A program made the translations under genes and the position numbers. A stretch of DNA of 64,000 nucleotides from Microbacterium sp. BH-3-3-3. Its GTDB lineage: Bacteria > Actinomycetota > Actinomycetes > Actinomycetales > Microbacteriaceae. The DNA lies in NCBI RefSeq assembly GCF_001792815.1, contig NZ_CP017674.1, positions 682,001-746,000 of the forward strand, read 5' to 3'. Of this stretch, positions 50,987-61,374 are shown in pieces. The notes under the pieces were generated by a model that saw only the letters and a list, made by a program, of their open reading frames with translations, did no database searches and was not told the DNA's origin. Positions within the stretch are counted from its first letter, which is position 1, and each line of letters opens with the position of its first letter.

Positions 50987-51021
50987 CCGGCGTCCGGGAC
51001 CCGCCCGGCGACGCGCGGGCC

Positions 51022-51983
51022 TCAGTCGTCGGGTGTGAAACGAACGCTCGTCGACGGCGAAGACCGGAACGTCGAACGACCGCGACCCAGTCCGGCCTCG
51101 TCGAGCGCCGTCCGCGCCGCCGTCAACGCCACCGATGACGGGTAACCGCGTCGCGCGAGCTGGCCGACCAGGCGGCGCAGATCGGTGTCGAAGTCTTTGC
51201 CGCCCACCGACCGCACCTTCGATCGCGCGAAGTCCAACGCCCGCTCGGCGTCGTCGTCGGGCATCTCGGCGATCGTCGCCTCGGCGACATCGCGCGAGAT
51301 GCCGCGCTTGCGCAGAGTCTCGGCCACGGCACGACGACCCTGCCCACGACGTTCGGTCGCCGACATGGCCAGCTGCTCGGCGAACGAGGCGTCGTCGAGA
51401 TAGCGGAGGTCGAGGAAGCGATCGATGATCTCGGCCGTGATCGCGTCGTCGACACCGTCGACACCGCGCAGAACCGTCCGCGCCTCGGACAACGACAGCG
51501 AGCGGGAATTCAGCTTGCGTAGCAACACGGATTCGGCGCGCTCGCGGATCTCGTCGGGGCCCGGCGCAGCCTCTTCGGGTGCGAGCCCCTCGTCGGCGTC
51601 GCCGGGGTCGTCGACTCGTGACAACCCTCGTTTTGATCCTCGTGAGCCGCGCTGCGCCGGGTGCTCGTTCCGGTCGCGCCAGGACGACGATCCGGCGGGA
51701 GCATCGTCCGATGCGCCTCGCGAGGGGTGCGGAGCCGATTTCGCTCCGCCGTTTCCGAAGAGCGGGATGACGGGAGCGAGGGTGTCGTCGTCCAGGGCGC
51801 GCAGCGCCGGCCGCGCACCCCGTGCGTCGTCGACGCCGAGCGAGGCCTCGTCGCTCGACGCGACCTCACCGACGGAGCCCGCGTCGACGGCGCCGAGCCC
51901 TCGGTCGTCTACATCGTCAGGGTTCTGGTCGCCGCCCGCCCGTCTGAACGGACGAAGACCAGAACCCGATTCGTGTTCCGTCA

Positions 51984-51984
<1 letters not shown>
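51022..51984 (-). CDS. recX: Regulatory protein RecX
   Basis: A 320-residue protein that controls RecA filaments. The RecX three-helix repeats occupy about residues 150-300 (LLRKLNSRSLSLSEARTVLR, RYLDDASFAEQLAMSATERRGQGRRAVAETLRKRGI, cut here to recognisable parts). The first ~145 residues are acidic and disordered and have no counterpart in E. coli RecX. The ATG at 51984 overlaps the recA stop codon. Confidence 0.93.
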
Positions 51985-53039
<1,055 letters not shown>

Positions 53040-53224
53040 GACGTCTACTTTCTGCTCGCGTTCCGGTCGCCTATAGGCTGTCGCGCTCCCCATCGACGAT
53101 GGGGCTGCCCGACAAGGCGTTCAGAGTGTCGTTCGACGTTGTCCACGTTAGGGAGGGCCTCCGACATTGGCGGAGGAGAACCTCCCCGATGGGGATGAAC
53201 GCGTCGCAATCGCTCTTGTGAAGA

Positions 53225-53230
53225 AGCCTA
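53225..53230 (-). promoter_or_regulatory. recA: -10 element downstream of the recA SOS box
   Basis: Minus-strand TAGGCT. Its -35 region would fall at about 53248-53253, that is inside the LexA box, so LexA binding would exclude RNA polymerase. Confidence 0.5.
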
Positions 53231-53237
53231 CCGACAA

Positions 53238-53253
53238 TCGAACGAAGATTCGA
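53238..53253 (-). promoter_or_regulatory. recA: LexA (SOS) box of recA
   Basis: TCGAACGAAG-ATTCGA on the plus strand matches the actinobacterial SOS consensus TCGAAC-N4-GTTCGA with a single mismatch. It lies 199 bp upstream of the recA ATG, between the DUF3046 stop and recA. Confidence 0.85.
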
Positions 53254-53289
53254 TGACCGCCGCGCCCGGCGTGTCCGACTCCCGAAACC

Positions 53290-53514
53290 TCAGTGTCGTC
53301 GCGGCTCGAGGCGTCCGACGCCGTACCGACGGTCGGCGGGCACGTCGGTCTCGGCACACAACGCCAGCCAGACGTCGCGCGGGTCGACTCCCGCCGCCAA
53401 TGCGTCGACGCTCGTGCGGCCGCCGACCGCGGACAGGACGAGGTCGGTCAGCAGAGAGCCGCCGCGTGCGCCGAATTCATCTGCCACGGCGCGATCGAAC
53501 TCGCTACGACGCAT
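53290..53514 (-). CDS. DUF3046 protein
   Basis: A 74-residue protein of the actinobacterial DUF3046 family (MRRSEFDRAVADEFG to YGVGRLEPRRH), usually found just upstream of recA. Function unknown. The start at 53514 lies 21 bp after the XRE gene, so the two are probably co-transcribed and may read into recA. Confidence 0.85.
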   Translation of the reverse strand: MRRSEFDRAVADEFGARGGSLLTDLVLSAVGGRTSVDALAAGVDPRDVWLALCAETDVPADRRYGVGRLEPRRH

Positions 53515-53535
53515 GGAAGACGACGAGTCGGCTGC

Positions 53536-53844
53536 TCAGCGCAGCGAGAGCTCGGGTTCGACCGATGCGACGAGCTCGTCGGGAACGACGTCGGGGAACG
53601 TCTGGAGCCCCTCGAGGACGGAAAGTCGGTCTCCGACTTCGCGCATGATGGTGGAGATGGGAACGTCGAGGGCCTCGGCCACCGAGGCGAGGATCTCGCT
53701 CGACGCCTCTTTCTGGCCACGCTCGACTTCGCTGAGGTACCCGAGGGCCACGCTCGCGCGGCTCGCGACCTGGCGGAGGGTGCGACCCTTCTGCTGGCGG
53801 AGGTCACGCAGGACTTCGCCGATCTCTTGACGAACCAGGATCAT
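53536..53844 (-). CDS. XRE-family regulator, ClgR-like
   Basis: A 102-residue Cro/CI-type DNA-binding protein (IGEVLRDLRQQKGRTLRQVASRASVALGYLSEVERGQKEASSEIL, shown only in part, residues about 8-60). By its place between cinA and recA it corresponds to ClgR of Mycobacterium and Streptomyces, which activates Clp protease genes. The ATG at 53844 has a GAGGAGGG site. Its targets here are not known. Confidence 0.88.
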   Translation of the reverse strand: MILVRQEIGEVLRDLRQQKGRTLRQVASRASVALGYLSEVERGQKEASSEILASVAEALDVPISTIMREVGDRLSVLEGLQTFPDVVPDELVASVEPELSLR

Positions 53845-54046
53845 TTCGGGCCCTCCTCACTGCTGATTCCGTCGCTGTCCGGGTGGACAACTGTAAACAC
53901 CGTCTGTGTCACCCTAATGCCGCGCGCTGTGCACCGGATGGGAATCGCTAGACGAAACCGGGATGTGCGACCATTTGTTCCCGCGAATTCGGGCGGGTTC
54001 TCGCGACGGCTCGCGGACGGTCTCGGCGTCCGGTCGCGAGTCGCCG

Positions 54047-54574
54047 TCACAGCGCCGCCAGAGCCCGTCGGATCGCCTGGTGGGCCGTCTCGTGACGGAT
54101 GCGATCACGATCTCCCGCGATCACGAGCGAGTCGACTCGCGTTCCCAGGGGCGTGGAGACGGCGATGTGCACGGTACCCACCGGTTGTCCGTCTTGCTCG
54201 TCGGGACCGGCGACGCCGGTGGTCGCGATCCCCACCTGAGCCGCCGCGCCATCGATGCCGAGCACGTCACGGACACCGCGAGCCATCTGGCGCGCCACGC
54301 GGGGATGCACGGCCCCGTGCGCCTCGAGCAGAGCCGCATCGACGCCCAGCACGCTGTGCTTCAGATCGGTCGCGTACGCGACGACTCCGCCCCGCACGAC
54401 GCGTGACGCCCCCGGCACATCGACCAGCGACGACACCACGAGCCCACCCGTGAGCGACTCGGCGACCGCGACGGTCCACCCCAGCTCCACCAGCCGCTCG
54501 ATCAACGACGCCGCACTCTCACGAGGGTCCCGGACGAAGGTCTCGTCGAAGTCCTCGGGAACGCCGTCGATCAT
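54047..54574 (-). CDS. CinA family protein (nicotinamide-nucleotide amidase, PncC type)
   Basis: A 175-residue CinA C-terminal-type protein. The signature AESLTGGLVVSSLVDVPGAS and VVAYATDLKHSVLGV are intact, as is TGVAGPDEQDG. It deamidates nicotinamide mononucleotide in NAD recycling (PncC), or is named CinA by context with recA. The long N-terminal MoaB-like half of full CinA is absent. The start overlaps pgsA by 4 bp. Confidence 0.9.
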   Translation of the reverse strand: MIDGVPEDFDETFVRDPRESAASLIERLVELGWTVAVAESLTGGLVVSSLVDVPGASRVVRGGVVAYATDLKHSVLGVDAALLEAHGAVHPRVARQMARGVRDVLGIDGAAAQVGIATTGVAGPDEQDGQPVGTVHIAVSTPLGTRVDSLVIAGDRDRIRHETAHQAIRRALAAL

Positions 54575-55158
54575 CGGGCGACTCGGCCCTTGCGCGCCGC
54601 TCTGATCTCGGTGACGACGTAATCGAGGCCCGAGGCGATGGTCAGCACGACCGCGATCGTCATGGTGATCACGCTCACCCACCAGACGGTGTTCTGCCAC
54701 GCGCTCGCGTCGGACAGACCGGCGAACGGAACCAACGCGATCGAGAGCGCCACGGCCTGGGCCACGGTCTTCAGCTTGCCCATCCATGCGGCCGCCAGCA
54801 CGTGGTCGCTGACGACGATGAAGCGGTAGATCGTGATGCCGATCTCTCGGATCAGCACGATGATCGTCACCCACCAGGGCAGTTCGCCGAGCAGAGACAG
54901 ACCGACGAAGGCCACGCCCGTCAGAGCCTTGTCGGCGATCGGATCGAGGAGTTTGCCGAGATCGCTGACGATGTCGTACCGACGGGCGATGTACCCGTCG
55001 ATGCCGTCGGTCGCGATCGCGACGATGAAGACGACCGCGGCCGCCCACCGGAGTCCTCCGCCCCGTCCGTCATCGGCCAGCAGCAACCACAGGAACACCG
55101 GCGCGCACAGGATGCGCGCGATGGTGATCGCATTGGGGAGTTGGGGGTGCACTGCCAT
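54571..55158 (-). CDS. pgsA: CDP-diacylglycerol--glycerol-3-phosphate phosphatidyltransferase
   Basis: A 195-residue membrane enzyme of the CDP-alcohol phosphotransferase family, making phosphatidylglycerol phosphate. The family motif D-G-X2-A-R-X8-G-X3-D-X3-D is exact: D54, G55, A58, R59, G68, D72, D76. About five membrane helices follow. It lies between ftsK and cinA and shares the ftsK stop codon position (ATG 55158). Confidence 0.95.
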   Translation of the reverse strand: MAVHPQLPNAITIARILCAPVFLWLLLADDGRGGGLRWAAAVVFIVAIATDGIDGYIARRYDIVSDLGKLLDPIADKALTGVAFVGLSLLGELPWWVTIIVLIREIGITIYRFIVVSDHVLAAAWMGKLKTVAQAVALSIALVPFAGLSDASAWQNTVWWVSVITMTIAVVLTIASGLDYVVTEIRAARKGRVAR

Positions 55159-57893
55159 CAGTCGCGTCCTGTCAGCTGCCAGGCGTCTTCCGAGCCTTCG
55201 TCGTCGTCGCTCTCGACGACCGGGAGGCCATCGTACTGAGACGCGATGGCATCGGTACCGTAGCGGTCGTCATCGGCGAGGGCCGATGCCGCCGACGGAG
55301 CCGCTGCCGGCGCGGGTGCCGACGGGGCGTCGTCGCCGCGCAGACGAGCGATCACCGCGGGAAGCTGCTCGTTGGTGACGAGCACGTCGCGGGCCTTCGA
55401 TCCCTCGGACGGTCCCACGATCTCTCGGGATTCGAGCAGGTCCATCAGGCGGCCGGCCTTCGCGAAGCCGACGCGGAGCTTGCGCTGCAACATCGAGGTC
55501 GACCCGAACTGCGTCGAGACCACGAGCTCCGCCGCAGCGAGCAGCAGCTCGAGGTCGTCGCCGATGTCGGCGTCGATCTCTTTCTTCTCGGCGGCCACCT
55601 GCACGTCGGACCGGTACTCGGGCCGCGCCTGCTGGGTGACGTGCGCGACGACCTTCTCGATCTCTTGCTCGCTGACCCACGCCCCCTGCACGCGGACGGC
55701 CTTCGAGGCCCCCATCGGCAGGAAGAGCCCGTCACCCTGACCGATGAGACGGTCGGCACCCGGCTGGTCGAGGATGACGCGGGAGTCGGTGACGCTCGTC
55801 ACGGCGAACGCGAGACGCGAGGGCACGTTGGCCTTGATGAGACCGGTGACCACGTCGACCGACGGACGCTGCGTGGCGAGCACGAGGTGGATGCCGCTCG
55901 CACGGGCGAGCTGCGTGATGCGCACGATGGAGTCCTCGACGTCACGGGGCGCCACCATCATGAGGTCGGCGAGCTCGTCGACGACCACGAGCAGGTACGG
56001 GTACGGCTTGAGCACCCGCTCGCTGCCCGCGGGCAGCGTGATCTCGTTGTTGACGACGGCCTTGTTGAAGTCGTCGATGTGACGGAAGCCGAACGACGCG
56101 AGGTCGTCGTAACGCATGTCCATCTCTTTCACGACCCACTGCAGCGCTTCGGCGGCCTTCTTGGGGTTCGTGATGATGGGCGTGATGAGGTGCGGAACGC
56201 CGGCGTACGACGTCAGCTCGACGCGCTTGGGGTCGATGAGCACCATGCGCACGTCGGAGGGCTTGGCCCGCATCAGCAGGCTCGTGATCATCGAGTTGAC
56301 GAAGCTCGACTTTCCGGATCCGGTGGAGCCGGCCACCAGGAGGTGGGGCATCTTCGCGAGGTTCGCCACGACGAATCCCCCACCGACGTCCTTGCCGACG
56401 CCGATCGTCATCGGGTGCGTGGACGACGTGGCCGCGTCAGAGCGCAGGATGTCGCCGAGCGTGACGATCTCGCGGTCGGCGTTGGGGATCTCGACACCGA
56501 TCGCGCTCTTGCCGGGGATGGGCGCGAGGATTCGCACTTCGTTCGAGGCGACGGCGTAGGCGATGTTGTTGGTGAGCGCGGTGATGCGCTCCACCTTCAC
56601 GCCGTGTCCGACCTCGATCTCGTACTGCGTGACCGTGGGGCCGCGCGAGAAGCCCGTCACCCGGGCGTCGACCTTGAACTGCTCGAGGACGCTCTCGATG
56701 GCCTTGACCACCGCGTCGTTGGCGGCCGAACGCGCCTTCGGCGGGGTTCCGGCGGCCAACGCGGTGACCGCCGGCAGACGGTAGTTCGCCGCGGGCGGGG
56801 CCCCCGCATTGTCGCCGCCGAGGCCCGAGATGCCGGGCAGTTCGTGGTCGGGTGCGTCGTCGACGGGCGAGTCGTCGTGCAGCCCCCGACCGGCGGCGGC
56901 TCCGGCGAGGGCGCGCGCGTCGAACACCTCGGTGAGGGCATCGGGCGTGGGGGTCGACGGCACCGGCGGACGAAGGGGGGCGGTGACGGGCTCAGGTGCC
57001 ACGACCGCGGATTCGAAGCCGCCCTGCGTGGTGCCGGGGCTGAGCAGGGTGGTGAGGTCGTCCGACCCCAGGGCGCCGTCGGTGTCTTCTTCGCGACCGG
57101 ACTTGTTGCGCCGCCACCAGGGCAGCGACTTCTCGGCCGGCTCGTCGTCATGATCGTCGACGGGGAGGACCTTGGTGGTCGCGTCGCGCTCGACGCGCTC
57201 GGCGCCGAACATCCAGGCGTAGAGGTCGCCGAGGCGACGGCCGATGCGGTTGGGCGGCGTCTTGGTGAGGATGAGGACGCTGAGCACGGCCAGCAGGGAC
57301 AGGGCGATGTACGCGCCCACCTCGGTCAGCAGGGTGAGCGGTTCTCCGACGATCCAGCCGGCGATCCCCCCGGCGCGGCTGAGGACCGGCGGTCCGCCCT
57401 CGTTGGGGGCTGGTCGGCCACCCGCGACGTGACAGAAGCCCGACACGGTGACGACGAACAGGCCGAAGCCGATGCCGACCCGGCCGTTGTCGTGGACAGA
57501 GGAGGGATGCCGGAAGAGCCATCCCGCCAGAAGCAGCAACAGCACGGGGAGCACGAAGGCGACACGCCCGAAGAGGAGCCCGAAGCTGTACGCGCTGATC
57601 AGCGCCGCCGCCTCGGTCCCGATGAAGAACCATTCCACGACGGCACCGACGACGGCGAGCACGACGAGGAAGAACGGGAAGCCGTCTCGACGCTGATCCC
57701 GCTCGAGGTTCTCGGGGCCGAAGGTGCGGAACATCCCGCCCACCCCGTGGGCGAGCGCCATCCAGGCGCGGACGGCGGCCGAGGGCTTCTCGGGCTCGTC
57801 GACGTAGCGCTTCGGCGCCGGAGCCGAGGCTTTCGATCGCGGAGACCCCTTCGCGGGGGCGCGACCGCCGGTGGGGGACGAACTGCGAGCCAT
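55158..57893 (-). CDS. ftsK: DNA translocase FtsK/SpoIIIE
   Basis: A 911-residue septal DNA pump. Four N-terminal membrane helices (about 70-230) are followed by an acidic Pro-rich linker, then the motor domain with Walker [13 protein letters not shown] and Walker [12 protein letters not shown]-terminal gamma winged helix ([26 protein letters not shown]) reads KOPS sites. ATG 57893 is 6 nt after TACCGT, predicting a leaderless mRNA. Confidence 0.97.
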   Translation of the reverse strand: MARSSSPTGGRAPAKGSPRSKASAPAPKRYVDEPEKPSAAVRAWMALAHGVGGMFRTFGPENLERDQRRDGFPFFLVVLAVVGAVVEWFFIGTEAAALISAYSFGLLFGRVAFVLPVLLLLLAGWLFRHPSSVHDNGRVGIGFGLFVVTVSGFCHVAGGRPAPNEGGPPVLSRAGGIAGWIVGEPLTLLTEVGAYIALSLLAVLSVLILTKTPPNRIGRRLGDLYAWMFGAERVERDATTKVLPVDDHDDEPAEKSLPWWRRNKSGREEDTDGALGSDDLTTLLSPGTTQGGFESAVVAPEPVTAPLRPPVPSTPTPDALTEVFDARALAGAAAGRGLHDDSPVDDAPDHELPGISGLGGDNAGAPPAANYRLPAVTALAAGTPPKARSAANDAVVKAIESVLEQFKVDARVTGFSRGPTVTQYEIEVGHGVKVERITALTNNIAYAVASNEVRILAPIPGKSAIGVEIPNADREIVTLGDILRSDAATSSTHPMTIGVGKDVGGGFVVANLAKMPHLLVAGSTGSGKSSFVNSMITSLLMRAKPSDVRMVLIDPKRVELTSYAGVPHLITPIITNPKKAAEALQWVVKEMDMRYDDLASFGFRHIDDFNKAVVNNEITLPAGSERVLKPYPYLLVVVDELADLMMVAPRDVEDSIVRITQLARASGIHLVLATQRPSVDVVTGLIKANVPSRLAFAVTSVTDSRVILDQPGADRLIGQGDGLFLPMGASKAVRVQGAWVSEQEIEKVVAHVTQQARPEYRSDVQVAAEKKEIDADIGDDLELLLAAAELVVSTQFGSTSMLQRKLRVGFAKAGRLMDLLESREIVGPSEGSKARDVLVTNEQLPAVIARLRGDDAPSAPAPAAAPSAASALADDDRYGTDAIASQYDGLPVVESDDDEGSEDAWQLTGRD

Positions 57894-57899
57894 GCCTCC

Positions 57900-57905
57900 A
57901 CGGTA
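57900..57905 (-). promoter_or_regulatory. ftsK: -10 element of leaderless ftsK
   Basis: Minus-strand TACCGT followed by GGAGGC and the ftsK ATG at 57893. Confidence 0.45.
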
Positions 57906-57943
57906 GGCGGGACCCCCGACATTCGCCCGCACCGACGCGGGGT

Positions 57944-58435
57944 TCAGCCCAGGCGCTTCACCATCACGTCGCGTCCGATCCCGGGGCGCGTGACCGCGAA
58001 GCCCTCGGATCGGTACAGGCTGACGGCGTAGTTCCCGCGCTCGACGCTGAGGCTGATCCGGGCGTAGCCCTGCGCACGGGCCTGATCGACGAGGCGCTGC
58101 AGGAGCGCGCGCCCGACGCCGTGGGCACGCCAGACGGGCCGGACGCCGATGATCAGCTCGGGCACCCCGGTGCCCACCCATCCGAATCCGGGTTCGTCGC
58201 GCGGCAGCATCCGGTACCAGGCCGCGCCGACGGCTTCTCCCCCGGGCGACTCGGCGATGAAGCCGGCGTCTCCGGGACGCATCCATCCCGCGATGTACCG
58301 GCGGTACTCGGGGCTGCTCACGATCTCGTGACGAGCACGTGCCGCTCCCGCGCGCCACAGGGCGGCCTCGACCGTCATGTCGGCGAGGAAGGCGCCGTCG
58401 GAGGCGACGGCCGCGCGGATCGGGAGACCGGGCAT
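57944..58435 (-). CDS. GNAT family N-acetyltransferase
   Basis: A 163-residue GNAT enzyme. The motif [31 protein letters not shown] is the acetyl-CoA helix and following strand, and [12 protein letters not shown] is the late GNAT motif. It lies between rnj and ftsK on the minus strand. ATG 58435 is 6 nt after TATCAT, so a leaderless mRNA is predicted. Substrate unknown. Confidence 0.88.
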   Translation of the reverse strand: MPGLPIRAAVASDGAFLADMTVEAALWRAGAARARHEIVSSPEYRRYIAGWMRPGDAGFIAESPGGEAVGAAWYRMLPRDEPGFGWVGTGVPELIIGVRPVWRAHGVGRALLQRLVDQARAQGYARISLSVERGNYAVSLYRSEGFAVTRPGIGRDVMVKRLG

Positions 58436-58441
58436 GCCCGA

Positions 58442-58447
58442 ATGATA
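58442..58447 (-). promoter_or_regulatory. -10 element of leaderless GNAT gene
   Basis: Minus-strand TATCAT followed by TCGGGC and the ATG at 58435. Confidence 0.5.
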
Positions 58448-58482
58448 GCGGCGGCGCGCCGCTCCCGCGCCGGGTGAATCGA

Positions 58483-58526
58483 CGAAGCGCCGCCGGCGAA
58501 CCCGAGGGTCGTCCGGCGGCGCTTCG
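58483..58526 (-). terminator. Terminator after rnj
   Basis: A 14-bp perfect stem CGAAGCGCCGCCGG/CCGGCGGCGCTTCG with a 16-nt loop begins 9 nt past the rnj stop. Confidence 0.75.
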
Positions 58527-58535
58527 GAACGCGGG

Positions 58536-60212
58536 TCAGGCCTCGATGACCATCGGCACGATCATCGGCCGACGGCGCAGCGACTGGTTGACCCAGCGAC
58601 CGATCGTGCGGCGCACGACCTGCTGCAACGCGTGGTTGTCGCGGACACCCGACTTGGCGGCTTCGGCCAGGGCCGCGGCGATCTTGGGCTTGACGCTGTC
58701 GAAGACCTTGTCGTCTTCGGCGAAACCACGGGCGTGGATCTCGGGACCCGAGATGATCTTGCCGGTCGCCGAGTCGACGACGACGATCACCGAGATGAAG
58801 CCCTCCTCGCCCAGGATGCGGCGGTCCTTGAGGTCGGCATCCGTGATCTCGCCCACCGACGAGCCGTCGACGTAGACGAAGCCGATGTCGATCTGACCGA
58901 CCACGCGGGCGACGCCGTCGCGCAGGTCGACGACCGTGCCGTTCTCGCCGAGGATCGTGTTCTCTTCGGGGATCCCGGTCTCGCGCGCGAGCTTCGCGTT
59001 GGCCATGAGGTGGCGGTACTCGCCGTGCACGGGCAGGACGTTCTTGGGCTTGAGGATGTTGTAGCAGTACAGCAGCTCACCCGCGGCGGCGTGACCCGAC
59101 ACGTGCACCTTCGCGTTGCCCTTGTGCACGACGGTCGCGCCGAGCTTGGTCAGCCCGTCGATCACGCGGTAGATCGCGTTCTCGTTCCCCGGGATCTGGC
59201 TGGATGCCAGGATGATCGTGTCGCCCTCGCCCGGCTCGATCGCGTGGTCGAGGTTGGCCATGCGGCTGAGCACGGCCATGGGCTCGCCCTGCGAACCGGT
59301 CGACATGTAGACGATCTTGTCGTCGGGCAGGTCGCGGGCCTTCTTGTAGTCGATCAGCACGCCGTCGGGGACGTTGAGGTACCCGAGGTCGGCGGCGATG
59401 CCCATGTTGCGCACCATGCTGCGACCCAGCAATGCCACGCGCCGACCGTTCGCGTGCGCGGCGTCGAGCACCTGCTGCACACGGTGCACGTGGCTCGAGA
59501 AGCTGGCGACGACCACGCGGCGCGGAGCGCGCGCGATGACCTGATCGAGCACCGGACCGATGGCCCGCTCGGTGGGCGTGAACCCGGGGACGTCGGCGTT
59601 GGTGGAATCGACGAGGAACAGGTCGACGCCCTCTTCACCGAGGCGGGCGAACGCGCGCAGGTCGGTGATGCGGCCGTCGAGCGGAAGCTGATCCATCTTG
59701 AAGTCACCGGTGGCGAGCACGAGGCCGGCGGGCGTGCGGATCGCCACGGCGAGCGCGTCGGGGATGGAGTGGTTCACCGCGATGAACTCGAGGTCGAAGG
59801 GCCCGACCTTCTCGTGCTGCCCCTCTTTCACCGTCAGGGTGTAGGGGCGGATGCGGTGCTCTTTGAGCTTCGCCTCGATCAGCGCCAGCGTGAGTCCCGA
59901 CCCGATGAGGGGGATGTCGCCCTTGAGCTTGAGCAGGTAGGGAACAGCGCCGATGTGGTCTTCGTGTCCGTGCGTCAGAACGACGCCGACGATGTCGTCG
60001 AGACGGTGCCTGATCGGCTCGAAGTCGGGCAGGATCAGGTCGACGCCGGGCTGGTGCTCCTCGGGGAACAGCACGCCGCAGTCGACGACGAGCAGCTTGC
60101 CCTCGTACTCGAAGACGGTCATGTTGCGTCCGACCTCGCCGAGACCGCCGAGCGGGACCACGCGCAGCGTGCCGGGCGCGAGTGCGGGGGGATCGTAAAC
60201 AGTCGTGGGCAT
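58536..60212 (-). CDS. rnj: Ribonuclease J
   Basis: A 558-residue metallo-beta-lactamase nuclease with 5'-3' exo- and endonuclease activity on RNA. The metal motif HGHEDH is at 81-86, the beta-CASP region contains ATGDFKMD and STGSQGEP, and the C-terminal domain is full. An intact GAGGAGG site precedes the ATG at 60212. A GGATGCCAC/GTGGCATCC hairpin (60225-60245) lies just above that site and may modulate its translation. dapA is 76 bp upstream. Confidence 0.96.
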   Translation of the reverse strand: MPTTVYDPPALAPGTLRVVPLGGLGEVGRNMTVFEYEGKLLVVDCGVLFPEEHQPGVDLILPDFEPIRHRLDDIVGVVLTHGHEDHIGAVPYLLKLKGDIPLIGSGLTLALIEAKLKEHRIRPYTLTVKEGQHEKVGPFDLEFIAVNHSIPDALAVAIRTPAGLVLATGDFKMDQLPLDGRITDLRAFARLGEEGVDLFLVDSTNADVPGFTPTERAIGPVLDQVIARAPRRVVVASFSSHVHRVQQVLDAAHANGRRVALLGRSMVRNMGIAADLGYLNVPDGVLIDYKKARDLPDDKIVYMSTGSQGEPMAVLSRMANLDHAIEPGEGDTIILASSQIPGNENAIYRVIDGLTKLGATVVHKGNAKVHVSGHAAAGELLYCYNILKPKNVLPVHGEYRHLMANAKLARETGIPEENTILGENGTVVDLRDGVARVVGQIDIGFVYVDGSSVGEITDADLKDRRILGEEGFISVIVVVDSATGKIISGPEIHARGFAEDDKVFDSVKPKIAAALAEAAKSGVRDNHALQQVVRRTIGRWVNQSLRRRPMIVPMVIEA

Positions 60213-60224
60213 AAGTGCCTCCTC

Positions 60225-60245
60225 GGATGCCACCGCGTGGCATCC
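60225..60245 (-). promoter_or_regulatory. Hairpin upstream of the rnj ribosome-binding site
   Basis: A perfect 9-bp stem GGATGCCAC-CGC-GTGGCATCC lies in the dapA-rnj gap. It could block or mark processing of the dapA-rnj mRNA; its role is inferred. Confidence 0.5.
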
Positions 60246-60288
60246 CCTCGTGTGGCGTCCCAGGCCGCGGATCGGCGGACGCCCATGT

Positions 60289-61266
60289 CTATCTCGTGGT
60301 GCCGTGCACCTTCGGCAGGGCACCGCCGGCGGCCGCGTTGCGGTCGGGGCGGAAGTTTGAGAAGTCGGCACCCGCGACGTCGGCGACCAGGGCGAGCTCG
60401 TCTTCGATCACCGCGGCCTCCCACTCTTCGGGGCCGACCAGGGGCAGGCGCACGCGCGGGCTGGCGATGCGCCCGAGGCCGTGCAGGATGTACTTCGCGG
60501 CCACCGTGCCGGGCACGTGCGTCATGACGGCGCGCACGAGCGGCTCGAGGCCCCGGTGTGCGGCGGTGGCCGTGGCGAGATCGCCGGCGTTCACGGCATC
60601 CACGATCGTGCGGTAAGGCGCGGCGGCGATGTTGGCCGTCACGCCGATGAGCCCGCTCGCACCGATCGACAGGTGCGGCAGCACGTTGGCGTCGTCACCC
60701 GAGAAGTACATGAGGTCGGTCTGGTTGAGCACCCGGCTGACCTCGCTGAAGTCGCCCTTGGCGTCTTTGATCGCGAGGATGTTGGGGTGCTTCGCCAGGC
60801 GCAGGATCGTCTCGTACTTGATGGGCACACCGGTGCGGCCGGGGATGTCGTACAGGATCACCGGGAGGTCGGTCGCGTCGGCGACGAGACGGAAGTGCGT
60901 CAGGATGCCGGCCTGGGTGGGCTTGTTGTAGTACGGCGTGACGATCATGATGCCGTCGGCGCCGGCCTTCTCGCTGGCCTTGTAGAGCTCGATCGCGTGC
61001 GCGGTCTCGTTGGACCCGCCGCCCGTGAGGATCTTGGCGCGGCCCGCCGAGACGTCTTTGCCGACCTCGACCAGACGCAGCTTCTCGGGGTCGGTCAGGG
61101 TCGAGGTCTCACCGGTGGTGCCGGTGACGACGATGCCGTCGGCGCCCGCGGTGATGACGTCGTCCATGTGCTTCTCGACGGCGGGCCAGTCGACTTCGCC
61201 GTCGGCGGTCATCGGGGTGATGAGCGCGACGAGCACCTGACCGAAGGGATTGCCGGAGTGCGTCAT
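60289..61266 (-). CDS. dapA: 4-hydroxy-tetrahydrodipicolinate synthase
   Basis: A 325-residue TIM-barrel aldolase condensing pyruvate and aspartate semialdehyde for lysine and DAP. The Schiff-base lysine is K167 (LAIKDAKGD), and Y139 is in ILYDIPGRTG. The GTTGETSTL loop is at 49-57. ATG 61266 is 6 nt after TATCCT, so the transcript is predicted leaderless and probably continues into rnj. Confidence 0.96.
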   Translation of the reverse strand: MTHSGNPFGQVLVALITPMTADGEVDWPAVEKHMDDVITAGADGIVVTGTTGETSTLTDPEKLRLVEVGKDVSAGRAKILTGGGSNETAHAIELYKASEKAGADGIMIVTPYYNKPTQAGILTHFRLVADATDLPVILYDIPGRTGVPIKYETILRLAKHPNILAIKDAKGDFSEVSRVLNQTDLMYFSGDDANVLPHLSIGASGLIGVTANIAAAPYRTIVDAVNAGDLATATAAHRGLEPLVRAVMTHVPGTVAAKYILHGLGRIASPRVRLPLVGPEEWEAAVIEDELALVADVAGADFSNFRPDRNAAAGGALPKVHGTTR

Positions 61267-61272
61267 GCACCC

Positions 61273-61278
61273 AGGATA
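61273..61278 (-). promoter_or_regulatory. dapA: -10 element of leaderless dapA
   Basis: Minus-strand TATCCT followed by GGGTGC and the dapA ATG at 61266. Confidence 0.5.
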
Positions 61279-61312
61279 TCGGTTCGCGGCCCGCTCTCCG
61301 CGGCGTCCATCT

Positions 61313-61370
61313 GCATGATCGGTGGGGCAGCAGTGAACATCGGGCGTCGAAGTGCCCCTGCTGCATGATG
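61313..61370. repeat. TGCATGAT-bounded hairpin element, left flank of the nuclease gene
   Basis: The element is bounded by TGCATGAT on both sides, with GCAGCAG and CTGCTGC arms inside (7-bp stem). It lies just after the nuclease gene stop. A related sequence with TGCATGATCG lies at the far end of the gene (about 62342-62412). Confidence 0.5.
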
Positions 61371-61374
61371 CCGG

